A stretch of 60,000 nt of DNA from Neocallimastix lanati (nom. inval.) (GCA_016946835.1 JACVTC010000019.1:1-60000), one strand, 5' to 3'. Shown: positions 11,668 through 24,240, numbered from the stretch's first letter. Made by a program: numbers and translations. The notes: a model not told the origin generated them from the letters alone.

Positions 11668-12814
11668 TTAGAGCTTGTTGAAGGAAGCAATATCAACAGA
11701 TTGAACATAGTCACTTAATTCCATAATTTCATCAATAAGATCATCGGTACCAACCTTGGCATCTTCAATAACACAAGTAATTTGAAGCTTTTTGATACCG
11801 TAACCAATATCGACAAGCTTGGAAGAACCCCAGAGGAGACCATCCATAGCAACTTCACGAACACCCTTTTCAAGTTCAGCCATTGGAGTTTCATCATCCC
11901 ATGGCTTAACATCAAGAATAACTAAAGACTTAGCAGCTTCTTGTGGTTTGGCAGCCTTCTTCTTTCTGTATTCTTCAAGACGTTGAGCCTTGAGCTTTTC
12001 AGCTTCTTCATCAGTTTCACTGTCGGAACCGAAAAGATCATCGTCATCATCGTCATCATCATCAGCAGCTGGGGCAGCAGCTGGGGCAGCTGGACCATAA
12101 GCAGAAGCTGGCTTCTTTTCTCCTGGTAAAGAGGCAAATTCATTTGCATAGGAAGCAATATGAGCGTACCATCTGGCAGCATTTGGATACTTGGCAGCAT
12201 TTGGAGCAGAACCAACAGCCTTGTAAACGGCAACATCAGCTTGGCTGGCGTTGTAACTATTTAATATTATTTTTATTGTTTTATTTTTATTAGTAAAATA
12301 ATAATTTATTATTTCTTTATTTTAAAATTATACTATTTATATTTAACTCATTTTCACTATTTTATATATTATTATTTCCTTTTTTCAAAAAGAAATAAAA
12401 TAAATAATAAATTAAAAACAATATTAAAAGCAATAATAAAATTTATGAATAATAAACAATAATGATAATATTTAAAAAAAAAAAATATAAAATAACTTAA
12501 TAAAATAAAAAAAAAATCAAATAAAGTAATATTATTTATTATAACAACTTCATCTAGATATTAAAATCCTAAAATTTATTTTTCTAAAACAATCTAAAAA
12601 GCAACTCAGTTTAATTACTTCAAATTCATATTTTAATATTATATAAACCTGAATTTTAAATAATCCCTAGTTTATTACTTTATATTTTCTATTTTTAATT
12701 TCATTTTTTGTTTTATTTAATTTTTAGAATTATATACCCTTCAATGTAAGACTTATCAGCTAAAAAGTTGTTAAGTGCTTCAAGACCAGCTGGGGAAGTA
12801 AGATTTGAGAACAT
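11668..12814 (-). CDS. Elongation factor 1-beta (eEF1B nucleotide-exchange subunit)
   Basis: eEF1B exchanges GDP for GTP on eEF1A in the cytosol and so recharges the factor that delivers aminoacyl-tRNA. Exons are 12814-12738 and 12256-11668. The 481-bp intron starts GTATATAAT and ends AAATAG, and the spliced frame is 221 residues. Residues 1-70 are the helical N-terminal domain ([20 protein letters not shown]). An Ala/Pro hinge leads to nine consecutive aspartates and LFGSD, the acidic eEF1B signature, then a charged helix. The C-terminal exchange domain runs from about residue 125 ([17 protein letters not shown]) to the end ([12 protein letters not shown]), with the conserved [21 protein letters not shown] stretch. 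Length and order are those of fungal eEF1B-beta. Codon use favours C-ending codons, as in highly expressed genes. Confidence 0.96.
12257..12737 (-). other. Intron of the eEF1B gene
   Basis: This 481-bp A/T-rich intron follows the 25th codon plus two bases (phase 2). It has a GTATATAA donor and a TAG acceptor. It is far longer than most introns in the window. Nothing recognisable lies in it. Confidence 0.9.
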
Positions 12815-12869
12815 TTTTAATATTATTAATTAAATTTTATTAATTATAAACTGTAAAGAATTATAAAAG

Positions 12870-13830
12870 TTGGTGATTCTTTTTTTTGTTATATACAAAA
12901 AAAAATTTAATATAGAAAAAAAAAAATTCATTGATTTATCCAATCATATCAAACACAGCCAAAATATATTAATCAATATAAATACTAAAATCCATTATTT
13001 TTATTCAAATTATCCATTTAATTCGTTTTTTTTTTTTTTTTTAAACTCTATAATAATATATAAATATATGAAATTTTTAATGTTTTCTATTAATTATATA
13101 TTCGATAAATATATTTAATAATATAAAAATATATTGGAATATATTCTGAACTATATTTCAATTTAATAATTCAGAATTAAAATTGTAAATTTATTAAAAA
13201 AAATATATGATTTTAATATATTCTTTATTCATTTTATTATATATTATATCAATATTAATATTATTATTATATACAACCAGAAAAAAAATTTTTTTAACAA
13301 GCATTTTTCTTCTACAGTGTATACATTGTTAATTTACGTAAAACAGGAAGCCAATAAATAATTATTTAGACATTACAAATATAATAATATATATTATAAA
13401 TCAAATATTTGTTTTTAATTATATTTTGTATAAATTCATTATTATATTTATTTGTTTTTTTACCACTAAAAGAGGAGAAAATTTCTTAATTTATACATAA
13501 AACAAAGAATAACAATAAATTTAACAATAAATTTTTTTCAAAATTTTACTATGATAAATTTAAAGGAATTTGATTTATCATTTATATTTCATAATTATGA
13601 TTATTCATTTTTTTCTATTATTAATATAAAAAATTATTTTAAAATAAATGAGTAAATAATAAATAATAATTTAATAATAACATAGTAATTCTTTTTTAAA
13701 TATTAATTTTTATTTAATTTTTTATCATTATATATATATTTATTTTTTTTTAATTTTTTTAAAAATATAAAATTTATATTAAGCTTTAAATTATAATAAT
13801 TAATTAAAATAATAGTTAATAATGAATTAA
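12870..13830. other. Gene-free A/T-rich intergenic DNA
   Basis: This stretch upstream of eEF1B holds its promoter region, but I cannot point to a defined element. No coding frame with normal composition is present. Confidence 0.5.
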
Positions 13831-13837
13831 GTTTCTT

Positions 13838-13925
13838 TGCTGCTGGGGAGTTGCGAGCGTCGACGCCTTACTGGTATGGCAGTTAAACATACACCCATAT
13901 TAACATATGGGGTAGATAAAAGTTT
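13838..13925. other. GC-rich island with hairpins, possible non-coding RNA or retroposon scrap
   Basis: About 85 bp of near-balanced composition sits in almost pure A/T DNA. It contains the 10-bp palindrome GCGTCGACGC (about 13858-13867), a stem ACCCATAT/ATATGGGGT around a TAAC loop (about 13892-13915), and GCC...GGC around the sequence TTACTGGTAT. On the plus strand GCGTCGACGCC matches 9 of 11 positions of a Pol III B box, and a TTTT follows at about 13921. I see no tRNA cloverleaf and no frame. It shares the short motif GCTGGGGAG with the insertion at 37152-37258. Confidence 0.3.
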
Positions 13926-13989
13926 TCAGTCAATATAAAAAAATATATATATAATAATAATTTATTAGTCTTAATTCATTATAAGTTAT

Positions 13990-14117
13990 AATTATTCTTA
14001 TTTATTATTATTTATCATTTATTATTTATTATTTATTATTTATTATTTATTATTATTATTTATTATTTATTATTTATTATTTATTATTTATTATTTATTA
14101 TTTATTATTTATTATTT

Positions 14118-14153
<36 letters not shown>

Positions 14154-14450
14154 TTATTCATTATTATTTATTTATTTATTTATTTATTATTCATTATTTA
14201 TTATTTATTATTTATTATTTACTATTTATTATTGATTATTGATTATTGATTATTGATTATTGATTATTTATTATTTATTATTTATTATTTATTATTTATT
14301 ATTGATTATTGATTATTGATTATTGATTATTGATTATTGATTATTGATTATTGATTATTTATTATTGATTATTTATTATTGATTATTGATTATTGATTAT
14401 TGATTATTGATTATTTATTTATTATTTATTTATTTATTTATTTATTACAT
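13990..14450. repeat. Heptamer-type TTATTTA/TTATTGA satellite
   Basis: Runs of TTATTTA alternate with runs of TTATTGA and with TTTA tetramers across about 460 bp. Blocks of one variant follow blocks of the other, which indicates repeated local expansion of point-mutated units. Confidence 0.9.
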
Positions 14451-15114
14451 ATTATTTAAATTTTATTATATTATAATATATAACTTTATTTTATATTGTT
14501 TATTAAATAAGAATGTTATGATATAAAAATGATATAAAAATAAAAAAAGAATAAAATGAAATTTTAAATTAATTTTATTAAATTATTTCTCGCTAATAAT
14601 TGGTTTGTTTTATTAAAGCTTAATAAATTTCATAGCATATAAATTTTATTAATTAATAATTTATTTTAATGGAATATATCAAAACCCTTCATGTGAATAA
14701 ATATTAAAAATTACTATCTTTAAACTTTTAATTTTTAATATAAACAATTTCTTATAAATAATTATCAAAATTAATAATAATAATAGTCCTTTTTTTTTAT
14801 TTAAAGAATAAGCTATTTTCTTTTTTAAATTTTAAAAAAATAAATATTTAGTTAAATTAAATTTTTTTTAATTGTTTAAAGTATAATAAATTTAAAATTA
14901 TTTTTTTTTTTAATTGTTAAGTATCATATAAAATTAAAGTTGTTAGAAAATATAAATTTTAATTATTATATAAGATATAGCCCTAAACTTTTAAAATAAT
15001 ACTAGAATTTTCAATTTAAATTATTTAAAAATCTATTATTTATATGATAAAAGTAATAACAAATTAAAAATAAAATGCACAGTAAAATTTAAGGAAATAA
15101 CATTATTTTTTAAA

Positions 15115-15420
15115 ATAGTAAATTAATTAATTAATTAGTTAATTAATTAATTAATTAATTATAAAAAGATGAATTATTGTAATATACAAATCAAAATAAA
15201 GCAAATAAATGAATAAGCGAAAATAAAAATAAAAAATAAAATATAAAAATATAAAAATATAAAAATATAAAAATATAAAAATATAAAAATATAAAAAAAA
15301 TAAAAAAAAAAAAAAATTATTGAATCAATACATAAAATTATTTTTTAATATAGTAAATTAATTAATTAATTAATTAATTAATTAATTAATTAATAAAAAA
15401 GTATAAAGCAAAATAAAGCA
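15115..15420. repeat. Duplicated TTAA array with an ATATAAAA array between
   Basis: ATAGTAAATTAATTAATTAA-type sequence occurs at about 15115-15165 and 15350-15395, followed each time by an A/G-rich tail with AAAGCAAATAAAT. Between them 15235-15300 is a decamer-like array of ATATAAAAAT. The block lies immediately upstream of the MARVEL-like gene. Confidence 0.8.
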
Positions 15421-15495
15421 AATAAATATAATTAATTTCAAAATAAATAAATAGACCAAAATAAAAAAAAAAAAAATTTATTGAATCAATACATA

Positions 15496-17081
15496 ATGAA
15501 TGAAAATGATTCTTCAAAGGAATTTCAATATTTTAATACAGAAAAAATTAGTGATGAGATAATTGGTAAATATTTTATTAAAATATAATAAATAAATAAA
15601 TAAATAACCTTTTTTTTCTTGTATTATTATTATTAATACTTTTAATATTATTACTAAATCCATTCAAAATTAATTTTATATTAATTAAAAATATAGAAAT
15701 GCGTCCAAAAACTTTCAAGAAACATGTATCAATAAAATCTGATATTAAAGTAAAAGATTCTAGCACTGTTCCATTATTGAATTCTCAAAATTTTAATTCT
15801 CAACAACTTGTAAATGATATCAACCAACAAGTCCAAGATGTTTTAAAAAGTCAACTTACTTTATTAAATATTCATAATTCAAAAAATAGTAATAATGAAT
15901 TAAATGTAGTACCCGATAAATTAATTACAGAATTGGGTACAATAGCATACGAACTTATGAATACTAAACAAATTGAATACAATAATAAAAATATAAAAGA
16001 TTTATTAATATATACAAAAGCTATGGAAATACCAACAAAATTAGAAATTTTAAGTGAAACCAGAGTTATACTAAGAATAATTCAATTAATTTGTGCAATA
16101 GGTATATTGTTGTTAAATTAAAATTATTACTTATTATTCACAATTGTATAGTTTAGTATACGTTATGTTATTTTTCTTAATATTTATGTATATAATTTTT
16201 TTTTTAAAAAACATTTATTTATTATGAAACTTTAATTTTTTTTTTACATTTCCTTTTTATTATTTTTTTTTTCTACTTCATTAAAAATTTCTATAAATAA
16301 AAGGTGCATTTATTAGTCTTTCAGTTTCATCCCTACAAGTAAATTATAATACCACTGTTATTGCAGAAGCTGGTATTAATTCAATGTGTTTAGTTTCAAT
16401 ATCTTCATTTGTATGTTTCTTGTATTTATATATATTTACAATTGATATAATAAATTTAATAATATCAAATATATTATTTATTTTTAGATGGTAGCTATTG
16501 CAACTCTCTTTGTATATTTTAACCCTAAAGTATTAGGTGTTTCACCTCAAAGGCATTTTCGTTCATCAAGAGTTGAGGTAAATTATTGAATAACTTAATA
16601 TTAAATCTATTTTAATTATGAATATTAATAATATTAATATATATTTAAATAATTAATTGAAATAGGTATGTGTAGATCTTCTTTATTTAGCATTTTGGAT
16701 ATTTGCAACTACTGAAATTACAGTTTTTGGTAGATGTCCACAAGTATTGTTAGATATAAGTAAGAGTTCAAATAAAAGTTGTTATTCATGGAATTTCTGT
16801 ATGGGTTTTGGTTTTGCAGCAATTTTATTTTACACAATTTCATTTGTCAGAGGTGTTCATGTATGATTTAATATATTGCGATTATATAGTATTTAAATAA
16901 GTTAATTAATTATTAATAAACTCTTTTCTTTTTCTTTATTTTATATTTTTATATTTGTTTAATAAAGGATTTAAAAACTCATGATTGGGGAAGACCTACT
17001 ACACAGAAATATAATGGAAAAGGTGTTCACTTATGGGTTAGAGGAAACTGGAAAGAAGATGAGTTAAATCCTAATAATTAA
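15496..17081 (+). CDS. MARVEL-like four-transmembrane protein
   Basis: I splice six exons: 15496-15565, 15697-16101, 16304-16410, 16488-16577, 16666-16860 and 16968-17081, giving 326 residues in one frame. The first 145 residues are polar and probably cytosolic. Four hydrophobic helices follow: RVILRIIQLICAIGAFI, then SMCLVSISSFMVAIATLFVYF, then CVDLLYLAFWIFATTEITVF, and FCMGFGFAAILFYTISFVRG. A short charged tail ends NPNN. The arrangement, a basic residue and Gln opening helix 1, and paired Cys in the loop before helix 4 (DISKSSNKSCYSW) recall fungal MARVEL proteins, which sort or organise membranes. The family call is by pattern only; any other four-helix family is possible. A broken second copy lies downstream. 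Confidence 0.75.
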
Positions 17082-17133
17082 ATATTAGTTTTCATAGAAT
17101 AATAATAAGAAATAAAAAAAAAATAAATTATAC

Positions 17134-17174
<41 letters not shown>

Positions 17175-17590
17175 ATAAAATAAAATAAAAATTAAAATTA
17201 AATAAAAATAAAATAAATAATTTTTATTATTTTGACAAACAGAAATATTAACAGTATTAAACACGTCAATTTATATTTATACAATTAATAGAATTTTTAT
17301 TTCCAAATAAAGTTTTTTATATTTAAAAATGTAAATAGAATTATAAAAAAAAGAAAAAAAATAGACTAAATATAGAATTTTTTAATAAAATTCTTTTAAA
17401 GGAAAATATATATATATATATTAAAATTAAAACTATCTTAAATACAGCAATTTAATATTAATCTATTAATATAAAATTAAATAAATTATATAAAATAAAA
17501 GCAAAATTTATATATTAAAAATTAAAAAAAAAAATTTTTTTTTTTTTTTTTTTTGTACGTTTATGTGCTTAATAATAATTTTAATATTTT
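17082..17590. other. A/T-rich spacer between the gene and its pseudogene copy
   Basis: The spacer contains a 30-bp A run (about 17137-17169) and no gene. Confidence 0.5.
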
Positions 17591-17950
17591 ATCATGATTC
17601 CAATATAAATTATAAAAAAGATTTATTAATTTATATAAAAGTAATGGAAGTACCTTCTAAATTAGAAATGTAAGTAGAACCTGGAGTTATAATTATAATT
17701 CGAAAAAATCTTATTGTAAGTGATTTAAACCTTAAAAGCATCATGGACCTTCTAGAGTTAAAGTAATTTTGTTAAACTTTTATCAGTTTTCATTTATTAT
17801 ACAATATTCCGTATAACATCTTTATATAAATATTATTAATTATAGTAGTTATATTATAATTTTATATAATAATGTCTGTATTAATTTTCTTTTATATAGC
17901 TGTACATACATTTTTATTTAATGATATTACAATAATGACCAAATATTTTA
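17590..17950 (+). pseudogene. Duplicated MARVEL-like gene fragment, 5' part
   Basis: 17600-17710 parallels exon 2 of the gene at 15496-17081: AAAGATTTATTAATTTATAT and CTAAATTAGAAAT match 16005-16050 with a few changes, reading KDLLIYIKVMEVPSKLEM before a stop. 17735-17775 resembles the end of exon 4 (AGAGTT.A.GTAA donor region), and 17871-17940 resembles the start of exon 5. Exon 3 is not detectable. The copy breaks off at the TTTA array at 17957; its last exon is found at 23427-23540. Confidence 0.65.
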
Positions 17951-17956
17951 CAAGAT

Positions 17957-18240
<284 letters not shown>

Positions 18241-18289
18241 AATGAATGGTTGCATTTCAGAAAGTTGCATTGCGCATTGTGACTTTTAT

Positions 18290-18360
18290 TTTTTTTTTTT
18301 TTTTTTTTTTTTGTAACGGCATTAAACTTATTTCATCTTTATTAATTAAATATATGATAG
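18290..18360 (-). mobile_element. 71-bp poly(A) retroposon with 13-bp TSD
   Basis: A T run followed by GTAACGGCATTAAACTTATT and TCATCTTTATTAATTAAAT is flanked by TTGTGACTTTTAT at 18277-18289 and 18361-18373. Its inner sequence matches the 51-bp insertion at 10699-10749 over about 35 bp. Both are therefore copies of one source that ends in a CGTTA-type sequence before poly(A). Confidence 0.82.
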
Positions 18361-18689
18361 TTGTGACTTTTATAATGATGAATTTAATTTTAAAAATTTA
18401 TAATTTATTTTTTTAAGTTTGAAATAAAATTAATATATAAAATATATAATTTTCTATATATCAATTGATAATAATATTAATTCCTTTTATAAAAGGCCTA
18501 TTTAATTTATAATAATTTAAAATAATTATTTTAAATGTTATATAAATTTTTTTATAAAAAGAAAAAAAATAATAATAATGCAAAATTGAAATTTAATAAT
18601 ACATTTGAAATTTTTGTTAAAATATTTGAAAGTAAAAATCCTTTCAATTTTTAAAAATAATATTGCTTAAATATATAAATAATCAATAA

Positions 18690-18861
18690 CATAAAATGTG
18701 AATAATATAATATACTCAGCAATTTTTATTATGTATATTTGGATCATAATACATGTACATTTAAGTAATCATTAAATGTAAATAAATAAATATACATAAA
18801 TATAAATAAATAATATAAATTAAATATATAACTAAATTATGAGTGCAGTCTACACTCACCC
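18690..18861 (-). repeat. Probable 3' LTR of the copia element
   Basis: The minus strand immediately after a purine-rich GAGGGTGAG starts with TG (TGTAGACTGCACTCA) and continues into A/T-rich sequence. This is the expected place of the 3' LTR, directly after the pol stop region. The other end is uncertain and no matching 5' LTR is visible in 23.0-24.0 kb. Confidence 0.45.
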
Positions 18862-20989
18862 TCAAATAATATTTTTAGGTAAAAATGTTGTTTGTAAATT
18901 TCTGTATCTTTGGCCCATTTGAATTCTTGGTTAATATGTCCGCTAGCATATTTTCATTGTCAATATATTCTAATTTTATTTTATTCTTTGCAATATTGTC
19001 CTTGTTGAGATTACACTTATATGCTTTAATTTTGTATTTATTTCTCCGTTCTCAATTATTTTCTCACTAGCTTTGTTATCTGTATAAATTTTAGTAATTA
19101 TCCATTTAATTAAAATTTCTTTTATTATATTTCTAATCCATAATATTTTCTTTATATTTTCGGAAGTACTTATATATTCTGCTTAGGCAATAAACATAGC
19201 AACGCCTGTTTGTTTCTTGGACATCCAGCTTATCGGACTTGTTCCCATGAGTAGAGGTAGATTTTCTATCTTCCAAACAGCCGGCAAAATCAGAGTCGGT
19301 ATATGCAGTAAGCTCCTCCTTTCCATTATATTTTATTATATATTTTTTAGTACTGTTAATACATTTTAGAATATTTATTATTTTGTTATATTATTTTTTA
19401 CAAATTTAAAAATATATTATTCGGATTTAGTTTGAATAAATCTATTTTTTATTAAAAAGTTTTAGTTGGTATTACACTATTGTTTACCTGATTGCTTAAG
19501 GCTATATAAAGTTTTGTTGAGTTTCCAATATCCCTGCCCAAAGCGCGTATCGCCTTTAGGAATAGTAGTATAAATATATTAGGAATGTTGCAAAAAAAAT
19601 AGTAGCAATAATAATGTCTTTGAGTTAGAATAATCATCTACGAGTCTTAATTTTAGTGGCCTTTTATTGGTATTGTCGTATTCTATATTGACTATTATGT
19701 CGTCTATAATTTCATCATTATTAAATTCAATAACACTTTGATGTATCTATAGAGGTTTGTGAGCATAATTTTCTTTGCTAAGAATATTATTGTTGTTAAA
19801 TTTATTATTAATTTTATTATTATTAGTAATCAAAATTTCATCTGATTTTTGTGAAATATGGTTGGTGGAAGAATCGTTTATTAAAGGTGAATTATGACTA
19901 TTATTATATGGAAGTTATATATTTTAATGATTTTATATTAAAGTATATTTATTATCTGAAGAAATATTTTGGATATCATTTGTAGGAGTGGAATTATTAA
20001 TGTTTTTCTTCATAGAGTCACTGGATTTTGAATTTTATTGAATTAGTTAAAAAAATTTTATTAATTAAATTTTGGTCATTTTTGGGTAAAATTTTGATTT
20101 CTATTGATTTATTAGATTTATGTAAATCTTTATTATTGTCATATAATTCATTGGAGGAGGGTGGTGCGTTTCGTAATGTGGCTTTAAATATTTTATATAA
20201 ATTTTCATTTCGGAATGTGGCTTATTTTATTTTTATAAATTTTTATTTATAAATATAATATTTAAAACATTAATAAAAATGGCACATATAATTTCTTTGA
20301 AAAAATAATTATTAAAAATATTAAATTGATGATTTACAAATATATTTAATTCGCCATATTCTGAAAATTTTTATTTATTTATTAATTTATTCATTTATTC
20401 ATTTAATAATATTTTTTTATTTTTTTATGAAATTATTATAAAATAAAATATTTATTTAATTATTTAATTATTTATTTATATAAAAAAATTTATATATAAT
20501 ACGCCATCTTAAAAATATGTGGCTTATATTTATTCACGTGCGGTTCTGAAATGTGCTATCCCCGATTCATTGATATTATTATTTGAAATTTTTGAAATAC
20601 AAATATTTAGTTTTGTCATATTATTATTATTTATTGTTAAATTTTGTAAATTTTTGCTTATTTAAAAATATTTTATTTTTATCAAAATTTTCAAATTCAA
20701 TAATTTTTCCTTTTCTTTTGTTCCTGCTGGAAGTTGAAGCAACGTAAGCAGGATCTTCTAGTGTATAATTTTCAATAGTGTTGGATTTAAAGATGGTATT
20801 ATTATAATTATTTCAAAACCTTTTATTATAATTATTATTTATTAGTTTCAAATTTCTATATATCCTATTTAAATAATTATTTTTGGAATTATTTTTGTCA
20901 ATATTGTTTAAATTGAATTTCATTTCATAATTAATTTTATTTTCAATTTCAGAATTAATTTTTGAATTAATTTTAAAGTCTTTATTCAA

Positions 20990-21360
20990 ATTAATGTTTT
21001 TATTGGGTTCACATTTTTATTATCAATATCTGGAGTCACTTCATTCAACGAAATATTATTGTCATGCTTATTTTTAATGTAATTACTTTCTTGTTCTTTA
21101 TTAGTTCTTTCATTTCTATTTTCTTCATTTAAAATACTTTCTTCGTTTAAAATACTTTCTTCGTTTAAAATATTTTCTTCATTTAGGATATTTACTTCAT
21201 TTAAGATGTTTCTTCCATTAAAACTATTTTCTTTATTTAAATTGTTTTCTTCATTTAAGATGTTTCTTCCATTTAAATTATTTTCTTTATTTAAATTGCT
21301 TTCTTCATTTAAATTATTTTTTTCATTTATATTATTTTCTTCATTTATATTAATCTTCAT
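20990..21360 (-). repeat. Coding minisatellite in the copia linker (LNEENN repeats)
   Basis: The minus frame holds about fifteen imperfect repeats of six to nine residues, with variants of NILNEEN and NLNKENN. It corresponds to repeated TTCATTTAAA-type DNA units of 18 and 27 bp. It lies between integrase and RT, a region that is naturally variable in copia elements. It is open for 124 codons although neighbouring pol is broken. Confidence 0.8.
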
Positions 21361-23426
21361 TTATATTATTCTCTTCATTTATATTATTCTTATGAATATT
21401 ATTATTATTATTTTGAATATTTTTTATTGTTGTTATGAACATCATTTTCATTTGTATTATTATTTTCTTCTTCTTGTCCTTCTGTATTCCTGTCTTTTCT
21501 ATTTGTTGTCTTTCATGAATGAGAAGTTTCTTTATAATTATTTGTTTCATATATATATATTTACTTGGCTCTTCTTCAACCAATTTCGCGTCATTAGTAT
21601 AATGCATTTTATTGTTTTTAAATATCCATGATTATGTATGAATATATTTTTTGTCATCAAATCCTAAGAATATGCCCTTCTTAGCATTTGGTAAAAATTT
21701 TGATTTGTGTTGTGTATCATCCCTGAAATAATATACACAACCAAAAGTTTTTAAATGTTTTAACTCTATTTTATTATAAAATACTTTATTGGGTATTAAC
21801 AATTTATTACCTGAGTAAGGAATTAAATTATAAATATAATATGCCTGGTTTATGGCAAAATTCCAGAAGTTTTCTGATAGTTCTGCCCAATATAGTGGAG
21901 TTTTAGCTGAATGTCAAAGAATTCTATTTATTCTTTCGGTTTTTCCATTGACTTCAGGACAACCTGAAGGAGAATAAGTTTTTTCAATTTCATTTTCTTT
22001 ACAATAATTATTAACTGTTTTATTTTTAAACTCTTAACTTCCATCTGATTTAAATATTTTAATATTCTTCAAACTGCTTATTTATGCATTTGAGGAATTT
22101 CACAATTATTTCGGGGGCTTCGACTTTAGATTTTAAAATATATATTCACATTTTTCTTGAGAATTCATCCATGAATATAATAAAGTATTTTTTATTATTA
22201 ATAGATGAATTGTGTGGACCTGATATATCCGAATGTATAACTTTTAATATTTTCGTATCTTTCCTCAATGTGATTTCCTTGTCATTTTAGCTACTTTATA
22301 TTTGATACATATAAGAGCTTTTATTTGATGTAAGCTTTTATATTTATTTATGTTTTCTAGGTAATAATGACCTAGTCTTCTACGCCAAATTTCCATGCTT
22401 TTTCATCGGTTTCGTTTAAAGCTATAATATTTTTATAATTTTCTTCTATATCATTATTAATCTTGAAAGTATTTACTAAGAACAGATTATCATTTGAAAA
22501 ATAATACATACCTTTATTTACATTATTTGGACCTCATAAGTTAAATCTACTACCTATGTAATCATCTGTGTCAATAATGACTCTCTATCCTATTTTAACC
22601 AGTTTTATTCCACTAATAAGATTTTTAGATGTAGATTTGGAATATAATACCCTATGTCTAGTCGTACATATATTAATGTAGCATTCCTAAGTACTATATC
22701 CTTCAAAGCTATACATAATCCCATTGCACATCTTAATCTCATTTTACAATATGTAAAATTATTTGACAAAGTAAAATCATTAGTTATATGTTCTCCATCA
22801 CCAGTATCATATAACCATTCACTAATCTTATCATCTTCTTTATAATAATTGATATTGTTTATATATAATTCCTCTTATTTCTTAGCAATTATTATTTCTT
22901 CTAGAATAATGAATCTATCATTCATACATTCTATTAATCCAGAGAATTTAGTTCTATCATTGAGGCTTATTTCTTCTTGTTTTTCTATTATAGCCCTTGC
23001 ATCTTCAAAACTATATGCATTTTATACCAAATATACTAAAAACCTTATATGTATTATGTCACGTGATTTCAATTAAGATATATAGCATGATTTAACATAA
23101 ATGAACAATAAAAACACTATTGTTAATTGAACGATAAAATCTGTATTGTTTATATAAACTATAAAGCTATATTGATTAAATGAACAATTATGCATATATT
23201 GTTAATTAAACTATCATAGCTATATTGTTCAAATTAACTTGAATGACATTTTTATTATCATCTGGTAATACATTGTAGAAATTATTTTAATTTTTCTTTA
23301 ACAGTGATCTCCACATGTTGTTCTTCCATATCATCGAAAGTTTCTTTCATATGTTCTAGCTTTACGATGATTTGAGTTTTATCTCTGACTATAGTAGCAG
23401 TAGTAGTAGTATTTATTATAAAATAT

Positions 23427-23540
23427 AACTTAAAAAATCATTATTGAGAATGAAGAACTTCACAAAAATATACTGGTAAAGGTGTTTATTATGGGTTAGA
23501 GGAATTTGAAAATGATATGAATCAAAGAAGACCAGTTTAA
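23427..23540 (+). pseudogene. Last exon of the duplicated MARVEL-like gene
   Basis: This segment aligns along its length with exon 6 (16968-17081). ACTTAAAAAATCAT corresponds to ATTTAAAAACTCAT, GGTAAAGGTGTTTATTATGG to GGAAAAGGTGTTCACTTATG, and both continue GGGTTAGAGGAA. It ends in TAA. A TGA replaces the TGG of HDWG. Together with 17590-17950 it is one gene copy separated by about 5.5 kb of repeat and copia DNA. Confidence 0.8.
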
Positions 23541-23839
23541 TTTTAATTTACTTGAACTATTATTTAATATTATTATAAAATAAAATAATTAAAATGATTA
23601 TGATTCCAAAATACAAATATTCATATAATAAAATTAATAAAGAAGTAATATATTAATTTATAAACATTGATTTTGACAAATTAAATCTAGTATTAGATAT
23701 TTGCTTACTCAACATTCTATTATTAAATAAAAAAAATAATAATAATACATAAAGTATTAATATATTTGTAAATATTTACTATTTAATAATTATCATTAAC
23801 CATATAATATTTTATTTTATTTACTTATTTATTCTTCTT

Positions 23840-24240
23840 CTTCTCCTGAATTTATGGGGCGATTTTCATCCTCCCAGGATATTTTTCCTTATAAATGAAG
23901 TTGATATTCACTCAACATGGTAAGTATTCCTGTTGCTAGATTATATAATTACTAGTACAAAAAGTACTGGATCTGTGAGAGGATTAGTGTAGTTGTTTCT
24001 CATTTCCTGGTTCCTCCCTCGATGATGGTTAAGAGATCACTAAAAAGAAGCCCTTTGTATAAAGTGGTGTATAAGAAATCTCTTTTATATTAGCCTTGCT
24101 TATAGATAGGTCCGCGTCGAAGCTGAAAGGATATGACAAAGAATCTAATGAGATTCTGATACATTTAATATATTGTCATTTAACCATTGTCCTCCCCTCT
24201 CGTTAATCTCAGTCTAAAAAAAAAAAAAAAAAAAAAAATT
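23840..24240 (+). mobile_element. Possible SINE-like retroposon with GTCTA-poly(A) end
   Basis: A GC-richer, non-coding stretch ends in CTCAGTCTA followed by a 23-bp A run (24212-24239). The GTCTA end equals the LINE termini at 6.6, 7.3, 9.1, 30.9 and 48.3 kb, so it was probably mobilised by the same reverse transcriptase. TAGTGTAGTTG at 23985-23995 fits the Pol III A-box consensus, but I found no good B box at the right spacing and no target-site duplication. The left end is unclear. It could instead be a 3' end of an unrecognised LINE. Confidence 0.45.

Larger units (their letters stand above)
18690..23425 (-). mobile_element. Decayed Ty1/copia LTR retrotransposon
   Basis: In the minus sense from right to left the order is gag, protease, integrase, RT, RNase H, which is the copia order. 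Gag-like MKETFDDMEEQHVEITVKEK lies at about 23380-23310. Protease WLYDTGDGEHITND is near 22815. Integrase pieces run from about 22290 to 21640 (KSDGS, NGKTERINRIL, YWAELSENFW, HLKTFGC, KKGIFLGFD). An Asn/Glu-rich linker follows (21360-20990). RT is reduced to LNKTLYSLKQSG near 19520. RNase H gives SWMSKKQTGVAMF and IYTDNKASEKI, and the end is MLADILTKNSNG near 18940. A purine tract GAGGGTGAG and TGTAGACTGC near 18861 would start the 3' LTR. There are many stops and frameshifts, the RT catalytic core is missing, and no 5' LTR was found. Outer ends are approximate. Confidence 0.88.

Noticed and set aside
11922-12236. 104-codon minus frame overlapping eEF1B
   Set aside because: It is an out-of-frame shadow of the eEF1B second exon.
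13838-13925. tRNA gene
   Set aside because: No 7-bp acceptor stem or anticodon arm can be arranged; only an approximate B box is present.
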